Below are positions 1 to 6,513 of a stretch of 7,122 nucleotides of DNA, piece by piece. The position numbers and the translations under genes were made by a program. Origin of the DNA: Bacteroidota bacterium (GTDB taxonomy: Bacteria; Bacteroidota; Ignavibacteria; Kapaibacteriales; UBA2268). Below the pieces are notes generated by a model. That model worked only from the letters and a program-made list of their open reading frames with translations. It was not told where the DNA came from and ran no database searches. The stretch covers positions 1 through 7,122 of the forward strand of contig JAKIZN010000075.1 of NCBI GenBank assembly GCA_022708005.1, read 5' to 3'. Numbering within the stretch: position 1 is the stretch's first letter; every line of letters starts with the position of its first letter.

Positions 1-2076
1 GCAAGCGAAAAGGAAATGCAAGATATAGATTTTCTGCCATTGCAAGTTGAATATAGAGAAAAAATTTCTGCTGCGGGGAAAATTCCCGGCGGATTTCTCA
101 AACGCGAAGGTCGCCCAACAGATAAAGAAGTTCTATCGGCAAGGCTGATAGATAGACCAATCAGACCTATGATACCAAAAACTTGGCATTTTGAAACTCA
201 AATTATAGCTACAGTTTTTTCGGCAGACCCAGATGTTAATCCAGATACGCTTGCAGCAGTAGGCGCTTCAGCAGCTCTGCTGATTTCGGATAATCCTTTC
301 AATGGACCGATTTCTGAAGTCAGAGTGGGCAGAGTGGACGGCGAGTTCGTCGTTAATCCTTCCGTAGAACTTCATGCTCAAAGCGATATGGATATAACAG
401 TGGCTGGGACTAACCTTGCAATTACTATGGTTGAAGGCGAGAGCAAAGAGCTTTCCGAAGACGATTACGTCAATGCACTAACTTTTGCCCATGAAAAAAT
501 CAAAGAGCTAAACGCAATGCAGCTCGACCTTGCCGCTCAGCTCGACGTTCAAAAGCGTGAATATACTATCGCAACAATCAACGAAGATTTAGTAAATTTA
601 ATTACCGATGCGCTGTATGACGATATAAATAGCTACGTCCATTCAACAAGCTCCAAGAACGAACGCCGCGAGCAAAGGCAAAATATTTTTGAAAAAGCCT
701 TAGCTGTGGCAACTGAAAAATTTGGCGAAGACGAAGAATTAAAAGAAAAACTCGAAAAATATTGTGGCGACATAGTTTCCGATATTGAAAAGAAACTTAT
801 GCGCAAGATGATTTTAGACGAAAATAGACGGCTCGACGGCAGAACAACTGTCGATATTCGCCCTATTGCTTGCGAGATTTCTCTATTGCCACGCGCACAC
901 GGATCAGCCTTGTTCACTCGTGGCGAAACGCAAAGTTTATCCACAGTAACTTTAGGCACAAATCGCGACGAACAGCTGATAGAAGGGCTTGAACCTTCGC
1001 GAACAGAACGATTTATGCTGCATTATAATTTCCCGCCATTCAGCACGGGCGAAGTTGGCAGATTGACCACCAGCCGCCGCGAAGTTGGACACGGGCACCT
1101 TGCTTGGCGAGCTTTGAAAGACATGCTTCCAAGTGCGACAGACTTCCCTTACGCTATTCGCGTGGTGTCCGATATTCTTGAATCTAACGGCTCTTCGTCG
1201 ATGGCAACTGTTTGCGCTGGCACTTTGGCATTGTTCGATGCTGGCGTCCCGATTAAAAAACCTGTTGCAGGTATAGCTATGGGATTAATCAAAGATGAGG
1301 ACAAAGTCGCAATTTTAAGCGATATATTAGGCGATGAAGACTTTTTGGGCGATATGGATTTCAAAGTAACTGGAACAGCCGATGGCATCACAGCTTGCCA
1401 AATGGATATTAAAATTGAAGGGCTTTCGGTTGATATTATGAGGGCTGCTTTAGAGCAGGCACGCAAAGGCAGAATGCACATATTGGGCATTATGAACGAG
1501 ACTATTTCCAAGCCTAAAGATGATATGTCGCCTTATGCGCCAAGATATACAACTATACAAATTCCAACGGATATGATAGGAGCGGTTATTGGTCCAGGCG
1601 GCGATACTATAAGAAGTATTTGCCGTGATACAGGCACAGAAATAAATATCAACGATGACGGCTCTATTCTTATCGCCGCGACAAATAAAACTTCGGGCGA
1701 TGAAGCCGCGAAAATCATCGAAGCGCTTACTCAGAAGCCAAAAGAGGGCGAAATATACAAAGGTACAGTGAAAGAAATTCGCGAAGGGCTCGGCGCATTT
1801 GTTGAATTTTTGCCGAAAACTCAAGGGCTGCTTCATATTTCACAAATTACTCACGAAAGGCTTGAAAACGTCGCTGATGCTTTAAGCGTTGGAGATAAAA
1901 TTGAGGTGAAACTTTTAGAAATTTCTCGCGATGGAAAATTTAGATTAAGCCGCAAGGCGCTATTGCCAAACGAAAATAAAAATGCTGATTCGGAAGAGCA
2001 TTCCGACAGAAGACGCAGCGATAGGCGTAGCGACGACCGCCGCAACGACGACCGCCGCAGAAACAGCAATCGCTAA
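1..2076 (+). CDS. pnp: Polynucleotide phosphorylase (PNPase), 5' end missing
   Basis: This enzyme degrades RNA 3'-to-5' with phosphate, releasing nucleoside diphosphates, and acts in cytoplasmic RNA turnover. The frame is open from base 1, so the true start lies upstream; alignment from memory with E. coli PNPase puts about 45-50 residues outside the window. Codon numbers here count from base 1. The first RNase PH core shows FLPLQVEY and ARLIDRPIRPM, and an all-helical linker follows. The second core has the phosphate-site run ESNGSSSM (codons 394-401) and the catalytic segment DILGDEDFLGDMDFK, with D447, D453 and K455 matching E. coli D486, D492 and K494. A KH domain starts near codon 521 (GPGG loop from codon 531), and an S1 domain covers about codons 582-652. 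The last 35 or so residues are a charged tail rich in Arg and Asp. All key residues are present, so the gene looks functional. A terminator follows within 25 bp. Confidence 0.97.
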   Translation, partial: ASEKEMQDIDFLPLQVEYREKISAAGKIPGGFLKREGRPTDKEVLSARLIDRPIRPMIPKTWHFETQIIATVFSADPDVNPDTLAAVGASAALLISDNPFNGPISEVRVGRVDGEFVVNPSVELHAQSDMDITVAGTNLAITMVEGESKELSEDDYVNALTFAHEKIKELNAMQLDLAAQLDVQKREYTIATINEDLVNLITDALYDDINSYVHSTSSKNERREQRQNIFEKALAVATEKFGEDEELKEKLEKYCGDIVSDIEKKLMRKMILDENRRLDGRTTVDIRPIACEISLLPRAHGSALFTRGETQSLSTVTLGTNRDEQLIEGLEPSRTERFMLHYNFPPFSTGEVGRLTTSRREVGHGHLAWRALKDMLPSATDFPYAIRVVSDILESNGSSSMATVCAGTLALFDAGVPIKKPVAGIAMGLIKDEDKVAILSDILGDEDFLGDMDFKVTGTADGITACQMDIKIEGLSVDIMRAALEQARKGRMHILGIMNETISKPKDDMSPYAPRYTTIQIPTDMIGAVIGPGGDTIRSICRDTGTEININDDGSILIAATNKTSGDEAAKIIEALTQKPKEGEIYKGTVKEIREGLGAFVEFLPKTQGLLHISQITHERLENVADALSVGDKIEVKLLEISRDGKFRLSRKALLPNENKNADSEEHSDRRRSDRRSDDRRNDDRRRNSNR

Positions 2077-2097
2077 TCAATTATAAAATATTTCTTC

Positions 2098-2131
2098 AAA
2101 GACTGTCCGCTACTAAACGGGCAGTTTTTTT
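2098..2131 (+). terminator. Rho-independent terminator of pnp
   Basis: An 8-bp stem (ACTGTCCG at 2102-2109 with CGGGCAGT at 2118-2125, one G-U pair) encloses an 8-nt loop and runs straight into a T tract at 2125-2131. The A residues before the stem can extend the pairing into the T run. It lies 22 bp after the pnp stop codon, the usual place for an intrinsic terminator. Confidence 0.85.
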
Positions 2132-2205
2132 ATTACAAATAATGCAGAAGAAGCTCTACCTGACTGCGTCCCATAGACAATGGGGCTGTCTCATTGCCTT
2201 TTTTA

Positions 2206-2314
2206 TCTGAATCATGACTTCCAAGATTAAAGGATTAACAAGATTATTTTCGACTATTACTCAATTTTTCTTCTTATCCTATTAATCGTATAATCCTGAT
2301 GATCCTGATTCAGA
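2206..2314. repeat. Long imperfect inverted repeat with TCTGAATCA ends
   Basis: The left arm (2206-2244) and the reverse complement of the right arm (2276-2314) match at 29 of 39 positions, starting with nine identical bases, TCTGAATCA. A roughly 31-nt AT-rich spacer separates them. Both arms are built from short GATTAA/GGATT-type words. From memory, imperfect hairpins of this composition (TCTGAATCAGGATT and variants) occur as dispersed intergenic repeats in many environmental bacterial genomes. The arms would fold as DNA or RNA into a long bulged stem. No protein is encoded. Confidence 0.6.
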
Positions 2315-2316
2315 CT

Positions 2317-2357
2317 GCAAAAATAGATGTCCTACACCTCGAAGGTGTAGGACATCT
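2317..2357 (-). terminator. Perfect 15-bp hairpin, probable terminator for the minus-strand CoA-binding gene
   Basis: AGATGTCCTACACCT (2325-2339) is followed after three bases by its exact reverse complement AGGTGTAGGACATCT (2343-2357). Read on the minus strand, the stem is followed by TATTTTTG, a short U-rich tail; on the plus strand no T tract follows. The hairpin could therefore stop transcripts from the CoA-binding gene, whose stop codon lies about 113 bp upstream on that strand. The palindrome is certain. The terminator role is inference, as the hairpin may be only a structural part of the surrounding repeat element. Confidence 0.55.
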
Positions 2358-2469
2358 GGAACATACTGACGTTCTCGTCTGTTACCTTTTGAGACAGCCC
2401 CATCTAGAGAACAGCGAATAGATAATGGAAAAGTTTCTAATGAATTATTTGGGCTTAATTCCCATTTTG

Positions 2470-2901
2470 CTATGCAAATATTTTTTTCAAGGTGTAATGA
2501 AATTTATGTATCCCGCGGGAATTTAAGAACATTAGCGGGCAATAGCCATATATGGGCTGTATGCCTTTCGCTTGAGCTAATTTAATACCACGCTTTGACT
2601 TGCTGCCGTTTGCGAACCAAACTGCTTGAAACTGACCAAGCTCGGCTCCTTCCAAAATAGTCTCAGCATTTGATTTTGACACAGCAAGCAATAAATTTTT
2701 CGATTTGATAGAAGGCTCTTTGATAGAACTATAGCAGCTTACGCCGTCTATTTCGCTCACAGAGCGCCCAATTGGCACGGGCGAAAATCCCGCTCTGCGA
2801 AATGCTCTAAAAAGTTCGTTGCCCCATTGCTTGCCATTTTTGGATATTCCAATGATTACTGGCGATTTATCCTGCAAAAACTGCTTTATAATGTCTTCCA
2901 T
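2470..2901 (-). CDS. CoA-binding (YccU-like) domain protein
   Basis: This 143-residue cytoplasmic protein looks like a stand-alone CoA-binding domain of the YccU type, a Rossmann-like fold related to the nucleotide-binding part of succinyl-CoA synthetases. The first strand and turn read PVIIGISKNGKQWGNELFR (residues 14-32), then the second strand FSPVPIGRS (39-47). A conserved-looking YGYCPLMFL (118-126) matches the Asp/Tyr-x-Cys-Pro segment late in YccU proteins. The length fits the family (about 135-145). I chose ATG 2901 because AGG lies six bases upstream and the fold begins directly after it; an upstream in-frame TTG would add a 23-residue hydrophobic stretch with no family match. No enzymatic role is established for such single-domain proteins, and ligand binding is inferred from fold only. 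It lies behind the terminator of the dipeptidase gene, so it probably has its own promoter in 2902-2980, although none is clear. Confidence 0.85.
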   Translation of the reverse strand: MEDIIKQFLQDKSPVIIGISKNGKQWGNELFRAFRRAGFSPVPIGRSVSEIDGVSCYSSIKEPSIKSKNLLLAVSKSNAETILEGAELGQFQAVWFANGSKSKRGIKLAQAKGIQPIYGYCPLMFLNSRGIHKFHYTLKKIFA

Positions 2902-2971
2902 ATTAGACCTAATAAATAAAAATATAATTGCCTTACGTGTAAATTTTAGAATAGTTGCAAGTTGAAGCAAG

Positions 2972-3007
2972 AAAAAAAATATGGGCGAACAAAATATTGA
3001 ACGCCCA
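2972..3007 (-). terminator. Rho-independent terminator of the C69 dipeptidase gene
   Basis: On the minus strand TGGGCG (3007-3002) pairs with CGCCCA (2987-2982) around a 14-nt AT-rich loop, and a run of eight T follows the stem one base pair later (2979-2972). It lies about 50 bp beyond the dipeptidase stop codon and separates that gene from the CoA-binding gene. Confidence 0.8.
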
Positions 3008-3057
3008 ATAAATGAAATTACAGCTAATTTCTGCTATCAGCTATCTATTGCAATAAC

Positions 3058-4701
3058 TTACTTCCTTTTGGCATCTTTTTTCTTTTTCATCTTAACGTCA
3101 TAATATCCCGGTCGCTCTTTAATCAGCTGCTTGAAAAATTCGTTGCCATAGCCAACACCCTTTGGTGCCCGACCATTAGCCACACTAACGTCATTAATGA
3201 AACCATCGTTATATTTTACAACTAATTGCTTCCATAGCTCATACCATTCGCTGTGCATTTTTTGAGCTTCGGAAAGCGAGTAATCCGTAAGGAAGTTTAC
3301 AGCTGCATCTTTACTTGTTTTATAAAGTTCCAAAGCAGCTTTTTCGATTGCAGGCTGATACATTTCGTATTTATCTTCGAGTCGCTTTTGAACCACTTGT
3401 ATATCTTTGATTATATAAGAATATTTTGTATAAGCCAAATTAGCGACAAGATTGAACACCCAAAATGATGAATTTAAGTCTAACTCTCTAATGCTGCCGC
3501 CTTCAAAAGATGCGGGGATTGATGTCATATTCACGTATAGCGGCACATAGACAGTGGAATAGGTATCATCTACTCCATACCAAAATACTCCGCCCACTTC
3601 TCTTGGCATAAACGAACGACTTTGCGTAACAAATGAGAACGCTGTTTGTTGCGTAGAAATAGGTCGCTCCCAGCCGTAAGTGTTTGTATCGCCATCAATT
3701 TTAAAAGCAAGTGGCTTCCAACGGTAAGGATTGCCGAAAGGTCCCGCTGCCAAGCCTTTTGTCATATCGAACTCCGTGCCAGTGAAATGGTCTCGCATAA
3801 GGTTCATAACATCTCGCGTAGAGAGCTTTTTATCGGGCTTAATGTATAGCGGATAAGGCTCTTGCCCTTCGTAAGCTCTCCAGTAGTCCGACGATAATTT
3901 TAGAGATGGAGCGCAGCGATTAAATAGGCTCCACACTCTGCCTTCGCAATATAAAAGCCCGCTTGGGTCTAATGGATTATAAACATCTGCAAAGCTAAAG
4001 GCGCCTTTTTTAGGGTCGTAATAGCCATGCTTTTGGGCAAAGCTAATGACGTCGGGCGAATATATGCAATTTTCGGGGTCGTTCATTGGGAATTGTCTAA
4101 TTCTCGCTTGATTGGCGTGCGCTGCCACATAGCCGTCTGGAATGCGGACTGCCACCCAAACAGCACCTTTTTCATGTGTGCCTTTGCTAATCATTTCGAG
4201 CATCCAAACTTCTTCGGCATCGGCTATCGAAAATGATTCGCCAGAGCTGTGGTAGCCATATTCTGCAACCAAGTCGGTCATTACTTTTATTGCTTCGCGA
4301 GCTGTTTTTGAGCGCTGAAGCGCTATATACATGAGCGAGCCGTAATCCATAATGCCAGTAGTATCATTAAGAGCTTCGAGTCCGCCAAATGTAGTTTCGC
4401 CGATAGCCACTTGGTATTCATTCATATTACCTATAACTTGATAAGTTTCGGCAACTTGCTTGATTTTACCAAGAAATTTACCGCTATCCCATTCGTAAAT
4501 ATCAATAGTTGCGTTAGGTTGGTGTTTCGCGGCTGGCATAAAGTATAGCGGATCCATAAAGCCGCCTGCGTCGGCGGAGTAAGTAATCATTGTAGAGCCA
4601 TCTTTTGAAGCGCCTTTTGTAACAAGGAAATTAGTGCAGGATTTAGATTCGGCTGCGAGAATTAGCGTTAATATTAGCGTTGCAAAGATTATTCTTTTCA
4701 T
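3058..4701 (-). CDS. Secreted C69-family dipeptidase (N-terminal-nucleophile cysteine hydrolase)
   Basis: The 547-residue product matches the peptidase family C69 (PepD/dipeptidase A) group as found in Bacteroidota. These enzymes cut dipeptides or short peptides using an N-terminal Cys as nucleophile. Residues 1-21 form a signal peptide: MKR, a hydrophobic core IIFATLILTLILAA, then ESKS. The mature chain would begin at Cys22 in CTNFLVTKGASKDG, the expected catalytic N-terminus. The sequence before Cys lacks a lipobox (ESKS), so a lipoprotein is unlikely. Other family segments are GNMNEYQVAIGETTFGG (91-107), GESFSIADAEEVWMLE (154-169), AHANQARI (194-201) and RPISTQQTAFSFV further on. Length fits the long Bacteroidota type (about 540). 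The C-terminus ends in a Lys/Arg-rich tail. The start at ATG 4701 has AGGA upstream. The gene is monocistronic by context, with a terminator below and about 250 bp of intergenic DNA above. A periplasmic or exported site is inferred from the signal peptide. Confidence 0.93.
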   Translation of the reverse strand: MKRIIFATLILTLILAAESKSCTNFLVTKGASKDGSTMITYSADAGGFMDPLYFMPAAKHQPNATIDIYEWDSGKFLGKIKQVAETYQVIGNMNEYQVAIGETTFGGLEALNDTTGIMDYGSLMYIALQRSKTAREAIKVMTDLVAEYGYHSSGESFSIADAEEVWMLEMISKGTHEKGAVWVAVRIPDGYVAAHANQARIRQFPMNDPENCIYSPDVISFAQKHGYYDPKKGAFSFADVYNPLDPSGLLYCEGRVWSLFNRCAPSLKLSSDYWRAYEGQEPYPLYIKPDKKLSTRDVMNLMRDHFTGTEFDMTKGLAAGPFGNPYRWKPLAFKIDGDTNTYGWERPISTQQTAFSFVTQSRSFMPREVGGVFWYGVDDTYSTVYVPLYVNMTSIPASFEGGSIRELDLNSSFWVFNLVANLAYTKYSYIIKDIQVVQKRLEDKYEMYQPAIEKAALELYKTSKDAAVNFLTDYSLSEAQKMHSEWYELWKQLVVKYNDGFINDVSVANGRAPKGVGYGNEFFKQLIKERPGYYDVKMKKKKDAKRK

Positions 4702-4742
4702 AGCATTCCTAATTTATTAAAAATAATCAAAATCAATAGAAC

Positions 4743-4751
4743 AATATAGCA
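4743..4751 (-). promoter_or_regulatory. Possible extended -10 promoter for the C69 dipeptidase gene
   Basis: On the minus strand TGCTATATT resembles an extended -10 box (TGnTATAAT) and would start transcription about 35 bases before the ATG at 4701. There is no good -35 hexamer at 17 bp, and the surrounding DNA is AT-rich, so a chance match is quite possible. Confidence 0.3.
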
Positions 4752-4830
4752 CTTTTTTTTGAATTAGCATACTTAAATTTAGGTAGCAAATTAGAGTTAG
4801 GCAAGGGGTCGCGCCTCCTATTCTTTTTTC

Positions 4831-4860
4831 CCAGCCCTTCGACTTCGCTCAGGGCGACAC
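4831..4860. repeat. Dispersed-repeat-like intergenic sequence (CCCTTCGACTTCGCTCAGGG)
   Basis: This GC-rich stretch stands out in AT-rich intergenic DNA. GCCCT and AGGGC form a short stem around TCGACTTCGCTC, and GAC/GACA follows. From memory, CCTTCGACTTCGCTCAGG and its complement recur many times between genes in environmental bacteria, including members of the FCB group; I cannot count copies here. It lies between the dapB terminator and the dipeptidase promoter region and encodes nothing evident. Confidence 0.45.
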
Positions 4861-4870
4861 TGCCGAAACT

Positions 4871-4900
4871 ACAAAACAAGGCGAACATTTCTGCTCGCCT
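4871..4900 (-). terminator. Probable terminator of the nitroreductase-dapB unit
   Basis: On the minus strand AGGCGAGCA (4900-4892) pairs with TGTTCGCCT (4887-4879), a 9-bp stem with one G-U pair and a GAAA tetraloop. It is followed by TGTTTTGT, an imperfect U-rich tail. It lies about 56 bp past the dapB stop codon. The stem is strong; the broken T tract keeps this from being certain. Confidence 0.72.
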
Positions 4901-4955
4901 CTATATGTTTTGCTAATGATAATTGCTCGTTAGCTATTGATAATGCTTACTATTT

Positions 4956-5708
4956 TTATTTATCGGCAAACCATATTTGCTCTAATATGTCATCGAATTT
5001 GTAAAATCCTTGCTTTTTGTGCAGCCAAGTAGCCGCAAGCAAAGCACCAGCAGCAAACCCTTCCCTGCTTTTAGCCGAATGGGTTAGCTCTATCGAATCA
5101 ATTGGCGAATCAAGCATCACAGTGTGCCTACCGAGTTCGTCGCCGGCTCTTACGCTTGTGATTTGCAATGAATCGGGCGATATGACTCCTTCGGGGTTGC
5201 CAAAAACAAAATTATCTTTAGACTTGAACTCTTTTAATATAATTTCGCCTAAAGTTAGTGCCGAACCGCTCGGGCAATCCCTTTTCCTTCTGTGGTGTGC
5301 TTCGCTAATGTAAGCATCATACCCCGGAGCAAGGTTGATTAATTTAGCCGCTACTTGCGTTATCTTCATAAAAATATTCATTCCAATAGAAAAATTGGAA
5401 GCCCAGAGCAATCCTATGTTGTTTTGCGCAACTATATCCTGAATAAGCGGCATCATTTCATACCAGCCCGTTGCTCCAATTACTACATTTTTGCCGTGTG
5501 CAGCCAGAGTCCGCACGTTATCATAGACGGCGCTCGCTGTAGAAAAATCAATTGCCACATCAAAGTCGCAGTTGCTGCTGATGCTGAGCGGATTATCTAT
5601 ATCAAAAGTAGCGCATATCTCAAATCCGTCTTTTTTAGCGGCTTTTTCGATTTCTTTTCCCATTGTGCCATAGCCAATTATGGCGATTTTAGGCAGTTCG
5701 TTGGACAT
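4956..5708 (-). CDS. dapB: 4-hydroxy-tetrahydrodipicolinate reductase
   Basis: DapB reduces 4-hydroxy-tetrahydrodipicolinate with NAD(P)H to tetrahydrodipicolinate, a step of cytoplasmic diaminopimelate and lysine synthesis. The N-terminal Rossmann domain has KIAIIGYGTMG (GYGTMG at 12-17), an acidic residue after the second strand (FDIDN, 35-39), DFSTASA (54-60) and GATGW (78-82). The hinge and catalytic part has ASNFSIGMN (103-111) and the signature EAHHRRKRDCPSG (136-148), carrying the active-site His pair and Lys142. SVRAGDELGRHTV (185-197) and the C-terminal helix segment are also present. At 250 residues it is shorter than E. coli DapB (273) but normal for Bacteroidota-like forms. Three in-frame ATGs lie at 5723, 5714 and 5708. 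I chose 5708 because AAGGAG lies six bases before it, whereas the other two would precede or abut that site. It starts 27 bp after the nitroreductase stop, suggesting co-transcription. Nothing suggests loss of function. Confidence 0.95.
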   Translation of the reverse strand: MSNELPKIAIIGYGTMGKEIEKAAKKDGFEICATFDIDNPLSISSNCDFDVAIDFSTASAVYDNVRTLAAHGKNVVIGATGWYEMMPLIQDIVAQNNIGLLWASNFSIGMNIFMKITQVAAKLINLAPGYDAYISEAHHRRKRDCPSGSALTLGEIILKEFKSKDNFVFGNPEGVISPDSLQITSVRAGDELGRHTVMLDSPIDSIELTHSAKSREGFAAGALLAATWLHKKQGFYKFDDILEQIWFADK

Positions 5709-5720
5709 TGTCATCTCCTT
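5709..5720 (-). promoter_or_regulatory. Strong ribosome binding site that decides the dapB start
   Basis: On the minus strand AAGGAG is followed by ATGACA and then ATG at 5708. The six-base spacing favours the third ATG of the frame. With the ATG at 5714 the site would have no spacer, and the ATG at 5723 lies upstream of the site. Confidence 0.7.
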
Positions 5721-5735
5721 CATTTAATATCTATA

Positions 5736-6338
5736 TTATATGATTCCCTTGCCAAATCGAGAGCTAAAAAACGTGTCGTTAAAATCTTTTCTTGTCCTTT
5801 GGGACATTTCCTGCTTGTGGAAAGATTCATCTATCACGCTTATATCCGCATGGTATCCTACCGCAATCACCGACATCGGAGTAAATCCCTGCGGCACAGC
5901 GAGTTTTTCAATTATTTTATTTGCATCGAAGCCACCCATTTGGTGAGCCATAAGCCCTTGGTGCTTGGCTTCCAGACATATACTCATTGCTGCGGCGCCT
6001 GTATCGTATTGCCCCCATCTGTTTTCCTGTCCGCCTCTCGAGAAAGTATCGCTTGCAATTACGGATATCAATATGGGAGCTGTTTGCGCCCAAAGTTGAT
6101 TTCGCTCATCAAGGCAGCTTAGCAAATCGCTGTAAGCAGCGGCATCGTTATATTTGTCGCAGATGATAAATCTCCACGGCTGGTCATTTACGCAAGACGG
6201 CGACCATCGAGCCGCTTCGCAAAGCGACATTACTTGGTCGTGGCTTACTTGTTTATTTATATCAAAAGATCTCGGGCTCCATCTAAAACGAGCGAACTCG
6301 TTAATGTTATAATTTGTTGTTGCTGGTTTATCTATCAT
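5736..6338 (-). CDS. Nitroreductase-family FMN oxidoreductase
   Basis: This 200-residue protein belongs to the nitroreductase superfamily, usually homodimeric FMN enzymes that use NAD(P)H to reduce nitro compounds, quinones or other acceptors. The FMN-phosphate motif is FRWSPRSF (18-25), with Arg19, Ser21 and Arg23. It is followed by ARWSPSCVNDQPWRFI (43-58), where the Ser-Pro-Ser and Asn-x-Gln-Pro-Trp-Arg positions match the family's flavin pocket. YDTGAAAMSICLEAKHQGL (111-129) is the central helix, then MGGFD (134-138) and the C-terminal SVIAVGY (156-162). The length is typical. Start ATG 6338 has AAGG eight bases upstream. It leads a likely two-gene unit with dapB and is divergent from dprA across 175 bp. 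The true substrate cannot be read from the sequence, and I see no reason to tie it to lysine synthesis beyond proximity. Confidence 0.92.
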   Translation of the reverse strand: MIDKPATTNYNINEFARFRWSPRSFDINKQVSHDQVMSLCEAARWSPSCVNDQPWRFIICDKYNDAAAYSDLLSCLDERNQLWAQTAPILISVIASDTFSRGGQENRWGQYDTGAAAMSICLEAKHQGLMAHQMGGFDANKIIEKLAVPQGFTPMSVIAVGYHADISVIDESFHKQEMSQRTRKDFNDTFFSSRFGKGII

Positions 6339-6513
6339 TATCTATACCTTATATTTGTTGGATAAAAAAACTGCTTTATAAACGTGAATTAAGAGATATT
6401 ATTATTTTACACGACATTATCAAAGGGCAAGTTAAGAAAAATTAATTTATAATAATTTTATTAATAATAATGATTTCTTTAATTTGCATATTATATAACT
6501 TACAAGGATTTTT
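6339..6513. promoter_or_regulatory. AT-rich divergent promoter region between nitroreductase and dprA
   Basis: This 175-bp gap separates two divergent genes, so it must hold, or adjoin, the start signals for both. It is very AT-rich from 6440 to 6500 and contains a 10-bp palindrome, TTATTAATAA, at 6458-6467. AAGGA five bases before ATG 6514 serves dprA, and AAGG serves the nitroreductase. Several TATAAA/TATATA-like words occur, but no box pair with good spacing stands out, so I name no specific promoter or operator. Confidence 0.4.

Larger units (their letters stand above)
2180..2403. mobile_element. Noncoding MITE-like element with 14-bp terminal inverted repeats
   Basis: ATGGGGCTGTCTCA at 2180-2193 is repeated exactly in inverse orientation as TGAGACAGCCCCAT at 2390-2403, bounding a 224-bp segment. 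Just inside the ends, left TTGCCTTTT and the inverse of the right side (AAAGGTAA) no longer match. No open reading frame of useful size lies inside, so any movement would need a transposase supplied in trans. From memory, GGGGCTGTCTCA-type ends resemble those of some DDE insertion sequences (IS1182- or IS5-like), but I cannot name a parent. I found no convincing target-site duplication. The interior holds two further nested inverted repeats, listed separately. A degenerate IS remnant or a dispersed structured repeat are the alternatives. Outside the element, 2132-2179 and 2404-2469 show nothing I can assign. Confidence 0.55.

Noticed and set aside
1149..1836. Minus-strand open frames of 120-128 codons inside pnp
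   Set aside because: They lie opposite the conserved catalytic and KH-coding part of pnp, and the translations look like antisense shadows.
2180..2403. CRISPR array or retron-like RNA in the repeat-rich intergenic region
   Set aside because: Repeats are inverted and nested, not direct and evenly spaced; no cas or reverse transcriptase gene is nearby.
2173..2428. Near-direct repeat ATAGACAATGG / ATAGATAATGG at 2173-2183 and 2418-2428 as a target-site duplication of the element
   Set aside because: The left copy overlaps the terminal repeat by several bases and the right copy lies about 14 bp beyond the element end, so it does not fit a duplication. A shared TAGA near both ends is at unequal distances (4 and 3 bp).
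2449..2466. Small hairpin just after the CoA-binding gene stop (TGGG with CCCA on the minus strand)
   Set aside because: The stem is only about 4 bp and no T tract follows; the 15-bp hairpin further down is a far better terminator.
5709..5735. Lysine riboswitch or leader before dapB
   Set aside because: Only 27 bp separate dapB from the upstream stop codon, far too little for such an RNA.
5355..6122. Long plus-strand open frame (255 codons) opposite dapB and the nitroreductase
   Set aside because: It spans two well-supported minus-strand genes, its translation has no recognisable motif and is rich in Cys, His and Ser as shadow frames are, and no ribosome site was seen for it.
6458..6467. 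Palindrome TTATTAATAA upstream of dprA as an operator
   Set aside because: A 10-bp AT-only palindrome in a strongly AT-rich promoter region is expected by chance, and no regulator gene is adjacent.
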